From Verrucomicrobiales bacterium (GTDB lineage Bacteria; Verrucomicrobiota; Verrucomicrobiia; Verrucomicrobiales; DEV007), in NCBI GenBank assembly GCA_002698785.1, contig PAAG01000051.1, forward strand, positions 62,001 to 126,000: a stretch of 64,000 bases of DNA. Direction: 5' to 3'. The notes below the pieces were generated by a model, which saw nothing but the letters and a program-made list of their open reading frames with translations, was not told where the DNA came from and ran no database searches. The translations under genes were made by a program, and so were the position numbers. Shown piece after piece: positions 46,155-54,415 of the stretch (positions are counted from its first letter, which is position 1; every line of letters begins with the position of its first letter).

Positions 46155-46951
46155 CAAAATCCAATCGTCACAATGGGAAGCAACTGGTTCAGGACCATGG
46201 TCAGCAACAAATTGCTTACCAGGACCGCGAGCGAAGTGTGAACAACAGAATGGGTGGTCGCGATCCCTACTCCTACAGCTCCGTGCCTGGCGGCCAGCCC
46301 CTCCCGACAGCAGATAAAAACGATCAGCACACCAAAAACGGCCCCCTTTATTAACCCCACAGCAAAGTCCGTGAGACCGGTATGGGCCACCACCTGGCCC
46401 TCGTACCATGCCCCCGGCATATGAAAGATCCCGACAGTCAATACTCCCGCGGCAAGAATCCCGAGAACAATTGCTTCGGCCACCAGGACAGGCATGGAAA
46501 TCGTAATTGCCAACAGTCGCGGGACAACGAGGTATTCGATGGGATTTACCCCCATCACACGCAGAGCATCGATTTGGTCAGTTACACGCATTGTTCCCAG
46601 TTCTGCAGCCATCGATGCCCCCATTCGCCCCGTCACCATGAGCGCAGCCAAAACAGGACCAAGTTCTCGACACATCGCAACCGAAACGACAGGACCAGTC
46701 GCAGAACCGAGCCCTATCTCGTGAAATTTCATGTATGCCTGCACAGCAAACACAGCCCCGGTGAATGCCCCGGTGATCATGACAACCACCTGAGATCCGA
46801 AACCGATCGCAACAATGTGATGTAGAGCCTCGCGCCACCTGACTTTTCCCGTTGCAATCAGTTTCAACGCATCAACAACGAGGAGGGCGACACTTCCGAA
46901 CCACGCAATGAAACGAGTCGAGATTCCTCCAAGCCTGGCGATTGCGTTCAT
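46154..46951 (-). CDS. MlaE-like ABC transporter permease
   Basis: 265 residues from the ATG at 46951, which overlaps the glycosyltransferase stop as ATGA. About five to six membrane helices are present, with the MlaE signature around FGSQVVVMITGAFTGAVFAVQ and the conserved RELGPVLAALMVTGRMGASMAAELGTMRVTDQIDAL (split here by position, residues about 95-130). It works with the MlaF-like and MlaD-like genes next to it in trafficking of phospholipids or other lipids between the two membranes. Confidence 0.92.
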   Translation of the reverse strand: MNAIARLGGISTRFIAWFGSVALLVVDALKLIATGKVRWREALHHIVAIGFGSQVVVMITGAFTGAVFAVQAYMKFHEIGLGSATGPVVSVAMCRELGPVLAALMVTGRMGASMAAELGTMRVTDQIDALRVMGVNPIEYLVVPRLLAITISMPVLVAEAIVLGILAAGVLTVGIFHMPGAWYEGQVVAHTGLTDFAVGLIKGAVFGVLIVFICCREGLAARHGAVGVGIATTHSVVHTSLAVLVSNLLLTMVLNQLLPIVTIGF

Positions 46952-47631
46952 TTGCGATTTTTCCTTCGTGCCCTTTTCACGATACCCCATCCTGTTCGGA
47001 AGTCGCTGACCGTCTGCCTGAGAGGGCCCGTTCTCGAAAACCTCCTGGCAGAACTCAGAACCGGTGGACCGACAATTTGCGTTTTTCCGGAGGCGCTCAT
47101 TCGAACTGAAAAGTCGAGATCCTCACCGACCTTCATTTTCTGATCAAATCCACCAAGGCGCTCGAACTCCTCCCGCCTCACAAATATACCCTGATCTCCG
47201 AGGAACCAGCCGAACGCCTTACCTCTCCAATCAGCCAGCCGACATGTTGCACCTAACCAGTGTGATGGAGAATCGAAACGCCGCTTGAAACCTCCTCCGA
47301 TCACCCATTCGTCGTCCTCGAAAAGCTCCCTCAAATTCTCCAGCGTCTCCGAACTAATATAGGTATCGGCATGAAAAAAGAGTAAGACATTGCCCAAGCT
47401 CTTCCCGGCCCCGAGATTTAGCTGATTCGCCCGCCCTCGCTCCGGTGAGGTAAAAACCCGGCAACCAGCTTTCGCAGCCAGGCTTACAGTTTCGTCTTCA
47501 CTCCCTCCGTCGACGACAATTACCTCGTCGATAGTGGAAACCGGAAGTTCGGAAACCACGCTTTCTATGTTCTCCGCTTCATTGAGAGTAGGGATGATGA
47601 TCGATATGGTGAGCACACCAGAAGCAAACAC
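46948..47631 (-). CDS. GT2 glycosyltransferase (TIGR04283-like)
   Basis: 227 residues of a GT-A fold: ISIIIPTLNEAENI at the N-terminus, VVDGGSEDET, the nucleotide site FFHADTY with its Asp, and GEDLDFSVRM with the acceptor-side acidic residues. The sequence ERGRANQLNLGA is typical of the TIGR04283 group, whose products are mostly unknown. It has no membrane helix. The longest frame begins at a GTG (47631), and a second GTG five codons in (47616) is also possible. It opens the unit that continues into the Mla-type transporter. Confidence 0.86.
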   Translation of the reverse strand: MFASGVLTISIIIPTLNEAENIESVVSELPVSTIDEVIVVDGGSEDETVSLAAKAGCRVFTSPERGRANQLNLGAGKSLGNVLLFFHADTYISSETLENLRELFEDDEWVIGGGFKRRFDSPSHWLGATCRLADWRGKAFGWFLGDQGIFVRREEFERLGGFDQKMKVGEDLDFSVRMSASGKTQIVGPPVLSSARRFSRTGPLRQTVSDFRTGWGIVKRARRKNRK

Positions 47632-47690
47632 GAGGGCAAAGTGACGTTCAACCGCAGGATTCGGTCGCGGTATAGCGCCGCATGCTTCCC

Positions 47691-47718
47691 TTGACGCCCC
47701 ATTCCCAACAGCTAGAAT
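47691..47718 (+). promoter_or_regulatory. Predicted promoter of the Nramp-oxidoreductase-epimerase unit
   Basis: TTGACG and TAGAAT are spaced by 16 bases. The expected leader is about 28 nt. This is the best sigma70 match seen in the window. Confidence 0.6.
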
Positions 47719-47752
47719 CGCCTGACATTTTTCCCATTGGAACCGACCCTCT

Positions 47753-49447
47753 ATGAGCGAACCCGAATTGAATCAACAGGAAGCTGCTGAACTCGAAGAA
47801 CTGGCCAAGCAGCCCCTCGGCAAGCGCCTTGCTTACTACACGAAAAAGACCGGCCCAGGATGGCTCCAGGCCGCCATTACCCTGGGAGGTGGATCACTGG
47901 CAGGAGCGCTCTTCCTCGGTGTTATCCTCGAATACAACTTGATGTGGCTCCAGCCACTGGCAATGATCCTTGGCGTAGTGATGCTGAGTGCGGTCTCGTA
48001 TGTCACTCTTTCTACAGGAAAGCGGCCATTTGCCTCCATCAAGGAACACGTAAGCCCCATCCTGGCCTGGGCCTGGCTGATAGCTGCCATGATGGCTAAT
48101 ATTGTCTGGTGTCTGCCTCAGTTTTCCCTTGGCTCTGGTGCGGTTCAGCAAAACCTGATTCCCGCCCTGGAAGGCTCGAAAGCAGCGCCGTGGATTATCG
48201 GCATGGTCCTGCTAGTCGTGTGTGCGATGATTGTTCGCGCCTATGACTCAGACAATAAAGGAGTTAAGACATTCGAAATCATTCTGAAAGCACTGGTGGG
48301 TATCGTGGTGATTTCTTTCTTTGTCGTCGTCGGAAAGCTCACATTTGCGGGCACTCTGGACTGGGCCGCGATATTCAAAGGGTTTATTCCAAATCTGAAA
48401 TATCTCAAAGAGCCAGCTCCACAAATCGCTGATGCGATTGCCCAAACAGGCGCAACCGGTGACACCTGGACTTCCATGGTAGCTGGCATCCAAAAAGATA
48501 AGGTCATTGCCGCGTTTGGTACCGCAGTCGGGATCAACATGACCTTCCTGCTGCCTTACTCCATGCTTCGCAAAGGCTGGGGAAAACCACATCGTGGTCT
48601 CGCCATTTTTGATCTTGGGACAGGACTTATCATTCCTTTCATGCTCGCTACCGCCTGTATCGTTATCGCAGCAGGTAGCCAGTTCCACGGAAAGACCTCC
48701 GACATTCTCAACGAAGACGGATCGATTATTGAGGGCAAAGAGAAGGGCTTTTACTCTGTCGCGGACACGTTCCTGAAAAAGCAATACTCCGAAGATCTTG
48801 CCGGACTGGAGGGTGACGCAGCGACAGAGAAGCTCAATACGCTCCGCAGCGAAATGAGCGTAGAAGACAAGCGAGTTGCCGCAATGCTTGTCGACCGCAA
48901 GGACAGGGATCTCGCCAACGCTCTTTCCGCGCTTGGCGGACCGACTCTCAGTCGATTGATTTTTGGTATTGGGGTTCTCGGCATGGCCGTTTCCACCATC
49001 ATCATCCTGATGCTCATCAACGGTTTCTGCCTTTGCGAAGCCCTTGGAAAATCAGGAGACAGGAAAGTTCACTTCATTGGCAGTTTGATTCCTGGATTTG
49101 TAGGACTGTGCTTTCCAGTCATCTGGACTGGAGACTCGCTCGCCGCCCTCGCCGTTCCCACATCGGTGATCGGCAGCTCGTTGCTTCCCATTGCTTACTT
49201 CGTATTCCTCCTGCTGATGAACTCGAAGAAACTCCTCGGCGATGCCATGCCAACGGGAGGAAAGCGGATTGCGCTCAACATCGTCATGCTGATCGCGACA
49301 ACTCTCGCCACCATCGGATCAATCTGGGGAATTCGGGGCAAAACGCTCTTTGGCCTGCCTTTCGGACAAATCGGAATTGGTATCTTGATTCTTCTCTTTG
49401 TGATCGGACTGTTCGGCTTCATTTCCAAGAACAGAAAAGAAGCCTGA
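47753..49447 (+). CDS. Nramp-like transporter lacking canonical metal-binding motifs
   Basis: 564 residues with about 11-12 membrane helices and a soluble insert of about 80 residues (around 315-395). The start GPGWLQAAITLGGGSLAG aligns with helix 1 of Nramp proteins, where DPGN normally binds the metal. Here this is LGGGS. In helix 6, MPH is replaced by FLLPYSM. Such proteins in Planctomycetes and Verrucomicrobia are usually annotated as divalent metal transporters. With both motifs changed the substrate is open. It begins a four-gene run, with the next gene 20 bp away. Confidence 0.72.
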   Translation: MSEPELNQQEAAELEELAKQPLGKRLAYYTKKTGPGWLQAAITLGGGSLAGALFLGVILEYNLMWLQPLAMILGVVMLSAVSYVTLSTGKRPFASIKEHVSPILAWAWLIAAMMANIVWCLPQFSLGSGAVQQNLIPALEGSKAAPWIIGMVLLVVCAMIVRAYDSDNKGVKTFEIILKALVGIVVISFFVVVGKLTFAGTLDWAAIFKGFIPNLKYLKEPAPQIADAIAQTGATGDTWTSMVAGIQKDKVIAAFGTAVGINMTFLLPYSMLRKGWGKPHRGLAIFDLGTGLIIPFMLATACIVIAAGSQFHGKTSDILNEDGSIIEGKEKGFYSVADTFLKKQYSEDLAGLEGDAATEKLNTLRSEMSVEDKRVAAMLVDRKDRDLANALSALGGPTLSRLIFGIGVLGMAVSTIIILMLINGFCLCEALGKSGDRKVHFIGSLIPGFVGLCFPVIWTGDSLAALAVPTSVIGSSLLPIAYFVFLLLMNSKKLLGDAMPTGGKRIALNIVMLIATTLATIGSIWGIRGKTLFGLPFGQIGIGILILLFVIGLFGFISKNRKEA

Positions 49448-49467
49448 AACCCTACCCCATCTGACTC

Positions 49468-50517
49468 ATGAAATTCGGAATCATCGGAGCCGGCATGATT
49501 GCCAACTTCCACGCCAAAGCAATTGCGGCGATGGAGGGAGGCGAACTGCATTCATTCTACGGAAGAAGGCAGGAGGCGGTCGATGAACTGGTCGCTGAGA
49601 ATGGCGGAAAAGGCTACACTGATCTGGATGAGTTCCTCGCCGATCCAGAATTGGATATCGTAACCATCGCCACACCGAGCGGTGCACATCTCGATCCCGC
49701 AATCGCAGCAGCCAAGGCGGGAAAACATGTCGTTTGCGAGAAGCCCCTCGAAATCACGCCGGAGCGGATAGACCTGATGATCGCCCACTGCGAAGAAGCA
49801 GGGGTAACCCTCTCCGGTATATTCAACCGCCGCTTTCATCCTGCGATGGATGCTTTCAAGAAAGCCGTCGACGATGGACGTTTCGGTACGCTCACTATGT
49901 GTGATGCTTACGTTAAGTGGTTTCGCGATCAGGCCTACTATGACTCAGGAGCATGGCGCGGAACATGGAAGCTGGATGGCGGAGGTGCCTTGATGAACCA
50001 GTCAATCCACTTGATCGATCAGTTGATCTACCTCGCTGGCGATGTCGAGTCAGTCTGCGCCTCAACCGCATGCCTCGCCCACGAGGGAATCGAAGTCGAA
50101 GACACGGCCGTCGCTATCCTCGAATTCAAGAACGGGGCGCGTGGAGTGATCCAGGGGTCGACGGCCTGCTGGTCTTCCACCGGACACCCTGCAGAAGTGA
50201 ATCTGTGCGGTGACAAAGGATCGGCTTTCCTCGCTGACGAAAAATTTCGGGTATGGGACTTCGCCGAATCAGCTCCTGAAGATGAGCAAGTCCGGGCCGA
50301 GTTGATGCAGGGAAGCGATGCCAAAGGGCTCGGTGCAAACGATCCCAAAGCGATCAACTTCACTGGTCATAAACTGAATTTCGAAGATGTGGTGAAAGCG
50401 ATCAAAGAAGGTCGCTCTCCCAGTGTCGACGGCCGTGAGGCTCGTCGTGCCGTTGCTCTGATTTGCGCCATCTACGAGAGCGCCAGGAACAATGGTGCGA
50501 AGGTGACGCTTTCCTGA
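49468..50517 (+). CDS. Gfo/Idh/MocA-family NAD(P)-dependent oxidoreductase
   Basis: 349 residues. The N-terminal Rossmann fold has GIIGAGMIANFHAKAI, then IATPSGAHLDPA and the family motif VCEKPLEIT with the catalytic Lys. The C-terminal domain has GGGALMNQSIHLIDQL with the conserved His. The family oxidises or reduces sugars, sugar acids or inositols. It lies between the Nramp-like gene and the propeller-like gene and close to a UDP-sugar epimerase, so sugar or sugar-acid metabolism is likely. The exact substrate is unknown. Confidence 0.9.
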   Translation: MKFGIIGAGMIANFHAKAIAAMEGGELHSFYGRRQEAVDELVAENGGKGYTDLDEFLADPELDIVTIATPSGAHLDPAIAAAKAGKHVVCEKPLEITPERIDLMIAHCEEAGVTLSGIFNRRFHPAMDAFKKAVDDGRFGTLTMCDAYVKWFRDQAYYDSGAWRGTWKLDGGGALMNQSIHLIDQLIYLAGDVESVCASTACLAHEGIEVEDTAVAILEFKNGARGVIQGSTACWSSTGHPAEVNLCGDKGSAFLADEKFRVWDFAESAPEDEQVRAELMQGSDAKGLGANDPKAINFTGHKLNFEDVVKAIKEGRSPSVDGREARRAVALICAIYESARNNGAKVTLS

Positions 50518-50527
50518 TTCCATTCTC

Positions 50528-51385
50528 ATGTCGGACCTTCTTCTGGCCACCGAAGGCGGGCAGGTCGTCGCTTTCAATTCAGCGACGGATGAGCACCACT
50601 GTGTGTTCAAGAGTTCCGACGACGAGGCAATGATGGGCATCGAGCAGGTCGGTCGTGACCTGTATGTGGCCAGCCTGAGTCGTATCTATCGACTGAACCT
50701 GGATGATTTCTCCAAGATCACCCAGACTCAACTCTACGAGCCCACTCCTGATTTTCACCAGATGCAGTGGTATGAGGATCGGCTCTACATGACGTCGACC
50801 AAGATCAACGAGATCTGGATTTTCGATAAGGACCTGAACCTGCTTGAAACACACTTGGTAACGCCGCCGAATCCAAAACGAAGAGCGAAATACAAAAAGA
50901 ACTACAACCACCTCAACAACATCATCAAGCATGAGGGCCGGTTTTACATCGACTTGAACTGGCTGACCACGACCCAGTATGCCAACAGCGGCGTGCTCGT
51001 CACGGACAAGAACTTGAACGAAATCGAGCGATTTGAGTTTGGTTGGGAAACTCACGATTTCCAGTTTATCGACGGAAAACGGGTCGCCATATGTGCCACT
51101 TCCGGAAAAGGAAAGCGAGTCAAACACGTGCTGAGATCGGGTCTGATGGTAGAAGGAGAGCTGGTTTTTGAGCACGATTCAGAGGAATCTTTCTGCAAGG
51201 GGCTCTGTTACGACGACGAGTTTATCTATCTTTGCGGCGGGAGAAAGATGGAGAGGAAACACCGAAAAAATTCTAACTCCATCATTTACATACTGGACCG
51301 GAGGGATTACTCGCTCGTTCGAATGTTTGAAAGCAAAGAGATCAAGGCTATTAAAGGAGCCATTCTTCGCAAACCGATATCATGA
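50528..51385 (+). CDS. Unrecognised beta-propeller-like protein
   Basis: 285 residues, no signal. Repeated short blade-like segments are visible, such as GRDLYVASLSRIYRLNL, DRLYMTSTKINEIWIFD, GRFYIDLNW and FIYLCGGRK, each with strand-turn-strand patterns about 40-50 residues apart. That suggests a propeller of 5-6 blades. The family is unknown to me. It follows the oxidoreductase by 10 bp and overlaps the epimerase gene as ATGA, so it is translationally coupled to sugar-nucleotide metabolism. Confidence 0.68.
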   Translation: MSDLLLATEGGQVVAFNSATDEHHCVFKSSDDEAMMGIEQVGRDLYVASLSRIYRLNLDDFSKITQTQLYEPTPDFHQMQWYEDRLYMTSTKINEIWIFDKDLNLLETHLVTPPNPKRRAKYKKNYNHLNNIIKHEGRFYIDLNWLTTTQYANSGVLVTDKNLNEIERFEFGWETHDFQFIDGKRVAICATSGKGKRVKHVLRSGLMVEGELVFEHDSEESFCKGLCYDDEFIYLCGGRKMERKHRKNSNSIIYILDRRDYSLVRMFESKEIKAIKGAILRKPIS

Positions 51386-52353
51386 GCACCGTTCTAGTTA
51401 CTGGATCAGCCGGTTTCATCGGCAATCGCGTTGCTCGTCTTCTTCTTGATGAAGGATACGATGTTGTCGGCATCGACAACCTGAATGACGCCTATGACAA
51501 GCGGATCAAACAACACCGCCTTGAGGCTCTGGAAGGAGAAAAAGGCTACACATTCTACGAAGCTGACATCGAGAATTTGTATGACCTGAAACCGATTTTC
51601 GAGAAGCACAGCTTTGAGACAATCTTCAATCTCGCAGCACGCGCCGGTGTTCGCTACAGCATCGAGAATCCGCACATTTACATGCAATCCAATGCTCAGG
51701 GAGCCCTAAATCTCCTGGAGCTGATGAACGAGTACAAGTGCAATAAGCTCGTTCTGGCATCGACTTCTTCGCTCTACGCAGGCCATTCGATGCCCTTCAC
51801 CGAGGACAAACCCGTCGAGCATCCCCTTTCTCCCTATGCCGCGTCCAAGAAAGCTGCCGAGGTAATGGCCTACACTTACCATCACCTCTACGGACTGGAC
51901 GTGACGATCCTGCGCTACTTCACGGTGTATGGCCCTGCGGGCCGCCCTGATATGGCTCCCTTTCGGTTCATCAAGTGGATCCAGGAAGGCACCCCCATCA
52001 CAGTTTTCGGAGACGGGACACAGACCCGCGACTTCACTTATGTCGATGACATTGCTCGTGGCACACTGCTGGGCGCAAAACCGATGGGATATTCAGTGAT
52101 CAATCTCGGCGGCGGAAAAAGGCCGATCCAACTCCTGGATTTCATCCACATGATCGAGGAACGCCTTGGAAAAAAAGCCGAACTGGTCTTTCAGCCCATG
52201 AGCGCATCAGAAATGATCGACACCTCGGCAGACATCTCGAAAGCGAAGCGCGAGCTCGGCTGGGAGCCGGAAGTCGATCTCCCGGAAGGTGTCGATAAGA
52301 CGGTTGAGTGGTATCTCGAAAATCTGAAGTGGGCCTCTCAGGTCACTCTTTGA
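51382..52353 (+). CDS. NAD-dependent UDP-sugar epimerase (UDP-glucuronate 4-epimerase-like)
   Basis: 323 residues of the extended SDR family. The cofactor motif GSAGFIG is near the start, the active site has SPYAASKKAAE (Tyr-x3-Lys), and AARAGVRYSIENP is typical of UDP-glucuronate 4-epimerases, which make UDP-galacturonate for surface polysaccharides. VTILRYFTVYGPAGRPDM and DFTYVDDIARG are also standard. It ends 11 bp inside the tail of the convergent esterase gene. Confidence 0.88.
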   Translation: MSTVLVTGSAGFIGNRVARLLLDEGYDVVGIDNLNDAYDKRIKQHRLEALEGEKGYTFYEADIENLYDLKPIFEKHSFETIFNLAARAGVRYSIENPHIYMQSNAQGALNLLELMNEYKCNKLVLASTSSLYAGHSMPFTEDKPVEHPLSPYAASKKAAEVMAYTYHHLYGLDVTILRYFTVYGPAGRPDMAPFRFIKWIQEGTPITVFGDGTQTRDFTYVDDIARGTLLGAKPMGYSVINLGGGKRPIQLLDFIHMIEERLGKKAELVFQPMSASEMIDTSADISKAKRELGWEPEVDLPEGVDKTVEWYLENLKWASQVTL

Positions 52354-54406
52354 CCGCCAACTTTGCCAAGAGTTCAAGGCCTTCCGCCCCGCCGTATTTC
52401 AGTGCACCCGGGACCATAAAATCGTCCCAGAGATCGTTCACAGCTGAGAATGTAAAGTCCCCCGCTTGTCCCTCGACTTCGTCGACCGAACCTCCGGCTA
52501 TTATCTGCGACGCGTGAGCTATCGCAGCAAAACCTCCCTCGCCTCGTACGACGATATTTTTGACATCCCAGTCAGGGTGACGCTCTGCCATGAAAACTGC
52601 CGCGGCTACTTCCTGCGCACGCCGGACAAAAGTGGAGTCATTGTAGCCGTAGTAATAGACCGGTGACCGCTGCCAGCTGTTCTCCGGTATGTCAGCTTTT
52701 CCGGAATAGGTTGTGTCGCTGTTCCCAGGTTCCCTGCCATTTTGGCCTACCAAATCGAGGCAGATGACCGCCTTGTCGCTCCACTCGATCAATTCGTTCG
52801 AACCTTGTTCGCCTAATTGAATTACCACTTCCCCATTCCAGTTCGCCGGGTAATAAATTGTTGTCGGTATCGAAACGATCGTAGCGACACCTGCCCTTTC
52901 CACGCTTTTGTATCCCGGCCCAGGCTCCGCTAACGCAAATTCGATTCTCCCCTTCATCGTAATCATTTCGCCATCCTTCTCCTTCTCGACGAGCTCAAAG
53001 GTTGGCTCGCTTTCTCTCACGGCATGGGGACGGAGAATCGTTGTCCATCCATCAGCCACCCAATCGGAAATAGCAGACATGTCTCCGGAGTCAGCTTTTT
53101 TCTTGGCTTTGTTCCACGCGCGATTCGCGTCTTCCGCCCAAACTTGATTCAACGCCCGCTCGTGATCATCTCCTCCGACATACCCTTCTGGCTTGTCGGT
53201 AGGATTGGCCCAAACGCTGAGATCGTCCTTGCCGAGATATTCGAAGTCCTGTTCCAGCACGGGACTTTCCAATCCCAATTGAAAGTGACGATTCACGAAC
53301 TGGTACATCTGCTCGCGAGAAACATGGTTGTAGTTGTGTTTGAAGTGGATGTTGAAATGGGCTTCGAAATTCTTCGGCGCCTTGAGCCGCTCATAGAGTG
53401 AAACGAAGTCCGGATATCCCTTTGTCTCCAGCTCGATCGTCCAGTCATCTGCCGCCGTCATACCGAGGGGCTTGGGAGCCAGGGCTGCAGCGATGTCCAT
53501 ATTCCCCTGATCTATGCGAAGGTAATGAGTATTCTCGCAGGTGCATCCTCCCTGCATGGCCGTCGATGGCATCACGCAAGGGAAAGAGGCATCAATTCGC
53601 TCGTCGATCGCTGCGACGACCATGGTCTGTGTTCCGCCTCCGCTCGCCCCTGTTACACCGAGACGGTCTGGATCCACTCCCTCCAAGGTAAGGAGAAAGT
53701 CGAGCGCCCTGACACTGTTCCACGTCTGCAGTCCGAAATTCGTCTGGAGATAGAGCGTTGCCTGTGGACTGACAAAGCCCCATTTTCCGAACTCGGAAGA
53801 ATTCATTGATTCCCTGGGACCTCGCCGATGGTCGACTAGTTGGATGGAATCCGCATTTCCCAGCATGTCATAGCTGAAGGCAATACAGCCCATGCGAGCC
53901 AGTTGAACACAACGAGCGATGACCGGGTTTCGGGCTGCCGTTTCAAACCTCTCGGCCCCAATGGAGATTTGCTCACGGACACCGCGCTCGCCTGACAAAC
54001 CCAGCGCGTCATAAAATCTCCCGTCTTTCCAATGGCCGTGCGGACAGAGAATGGCGGGGCGCTTTCCATCTATCAGCCCGATTTTCTCTGACTCGCCAGT
54101 GGGTAGAAACAGGCTCCCAGTGACGTAGTGCCCAGGAAATGATTCGAAATAGACTCTCTCTACTCGAAAACCATCGCGCTCGACTGCTCCAAAACGCCTC
54201 GCATTCAATGGTGTTTTTTCGGGAAGTGGAAGAAGGCCAGAACCAACCAATACGCGAGTCCGAATATCCGCTTTCCGAGAATCCCAGGCAGAAATGTCAG
54301 GGACAGCCCGAAAAGGATGATAGTCGTGCAGGGTGATGGCCTCATCTCCCCTGCCGCCGACTACGGAAGCCAGCAAGATGGAAATACAAACAAGCGTAGG
54401 TCTCAT
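52343..54406 (-). CDS. Secreted alpha/beta hydrolase, acetylxylan-esterase-like
   Basis: 687 residues with a signal peptide (about 1-20). A large alpha/beta hydrolase domain has PAILCPHGHWKDG, the nucleophile Ser in GVTGASGGGTQT, and the catalytic region around FKHNYNHVSREQ. Long regions that follow have a second Rossmann-like pattern (AVICLDLVGQNG, NIVVRGEGGFAA). This is the large two-domain type common in Planctomycetes and Verrucomicrobia and often called acetylxylan esterase (CE7/CE15-like). It would de-esterify plant or algal polysaccharide. A sulfatase gene lies just upstream on the same strand (9 bp gap). Confidence 0.78.
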   Translation of the reverse strand: MRPTLVCISILLASVVGGRGDEAITLHDYHPFRAVPDISAWDSRKADIRTRVLVGSGLLPLPEKTPLNARRFGAVERDGFRVERVYFESFPGHYVTGSLFLPTGESEKIGLIDGKRPAILCPHGHWKDGRFYDALGLSGERGVREQISIGAERFETAARNPVIARCVQLARMGCIAFSYDMLGNADSIQLVDHRRGPRESMNSSEFGKWGFVSPQATLYLQTNFGLQTWNSVRALDFLLTLEGVDPDRLGVTGASGGGTQTMVVAAIDERIDASFPCVMPSTAMQGGCTCENTHYLRIDQGNMDIAAALAPKPLGMTAADDWTIELETKGYPDFVSLYERLKAPKNFEAHFNIHFKHNYNHVSREQMYQFVNRHFQLGLESPVLEQDFEYLGKDDLSVWANPTDKPEGYVGGDDHERALNQVWAEDANRAWNKAKKKADSGDMSAISDWVADGWTTILRPHAVRESEPTFELVEKEKDGEMITMKGRIEFALAEPGPGYKSVERAGVATIVSIPTTIYYPANWNGEVVIQLGEQGSNELIEWSDKAVICLDLVGQNGREPGNSDTTYSGKADIPENSWQRSPVYYYGYNDSTFVRRAQEVAAAVFMAERHPDWDVKNIVVRGEGGFAAIAHASQIIAGGSVDEVEGQAGDFTFSAVNDLWDDFMVPGALKYGGAEGLELLAKLAVKE

Positions 54407-54415
54407 AAACTTCGT

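Noticed and set aside
46155-46409. 85-residue N-terminal extension of the MlaF-like ATPase
   Set aside because: It overlaps the permease gene in another frame and has no ABC features. The ATG at 46154 is coupled to the permease stop.
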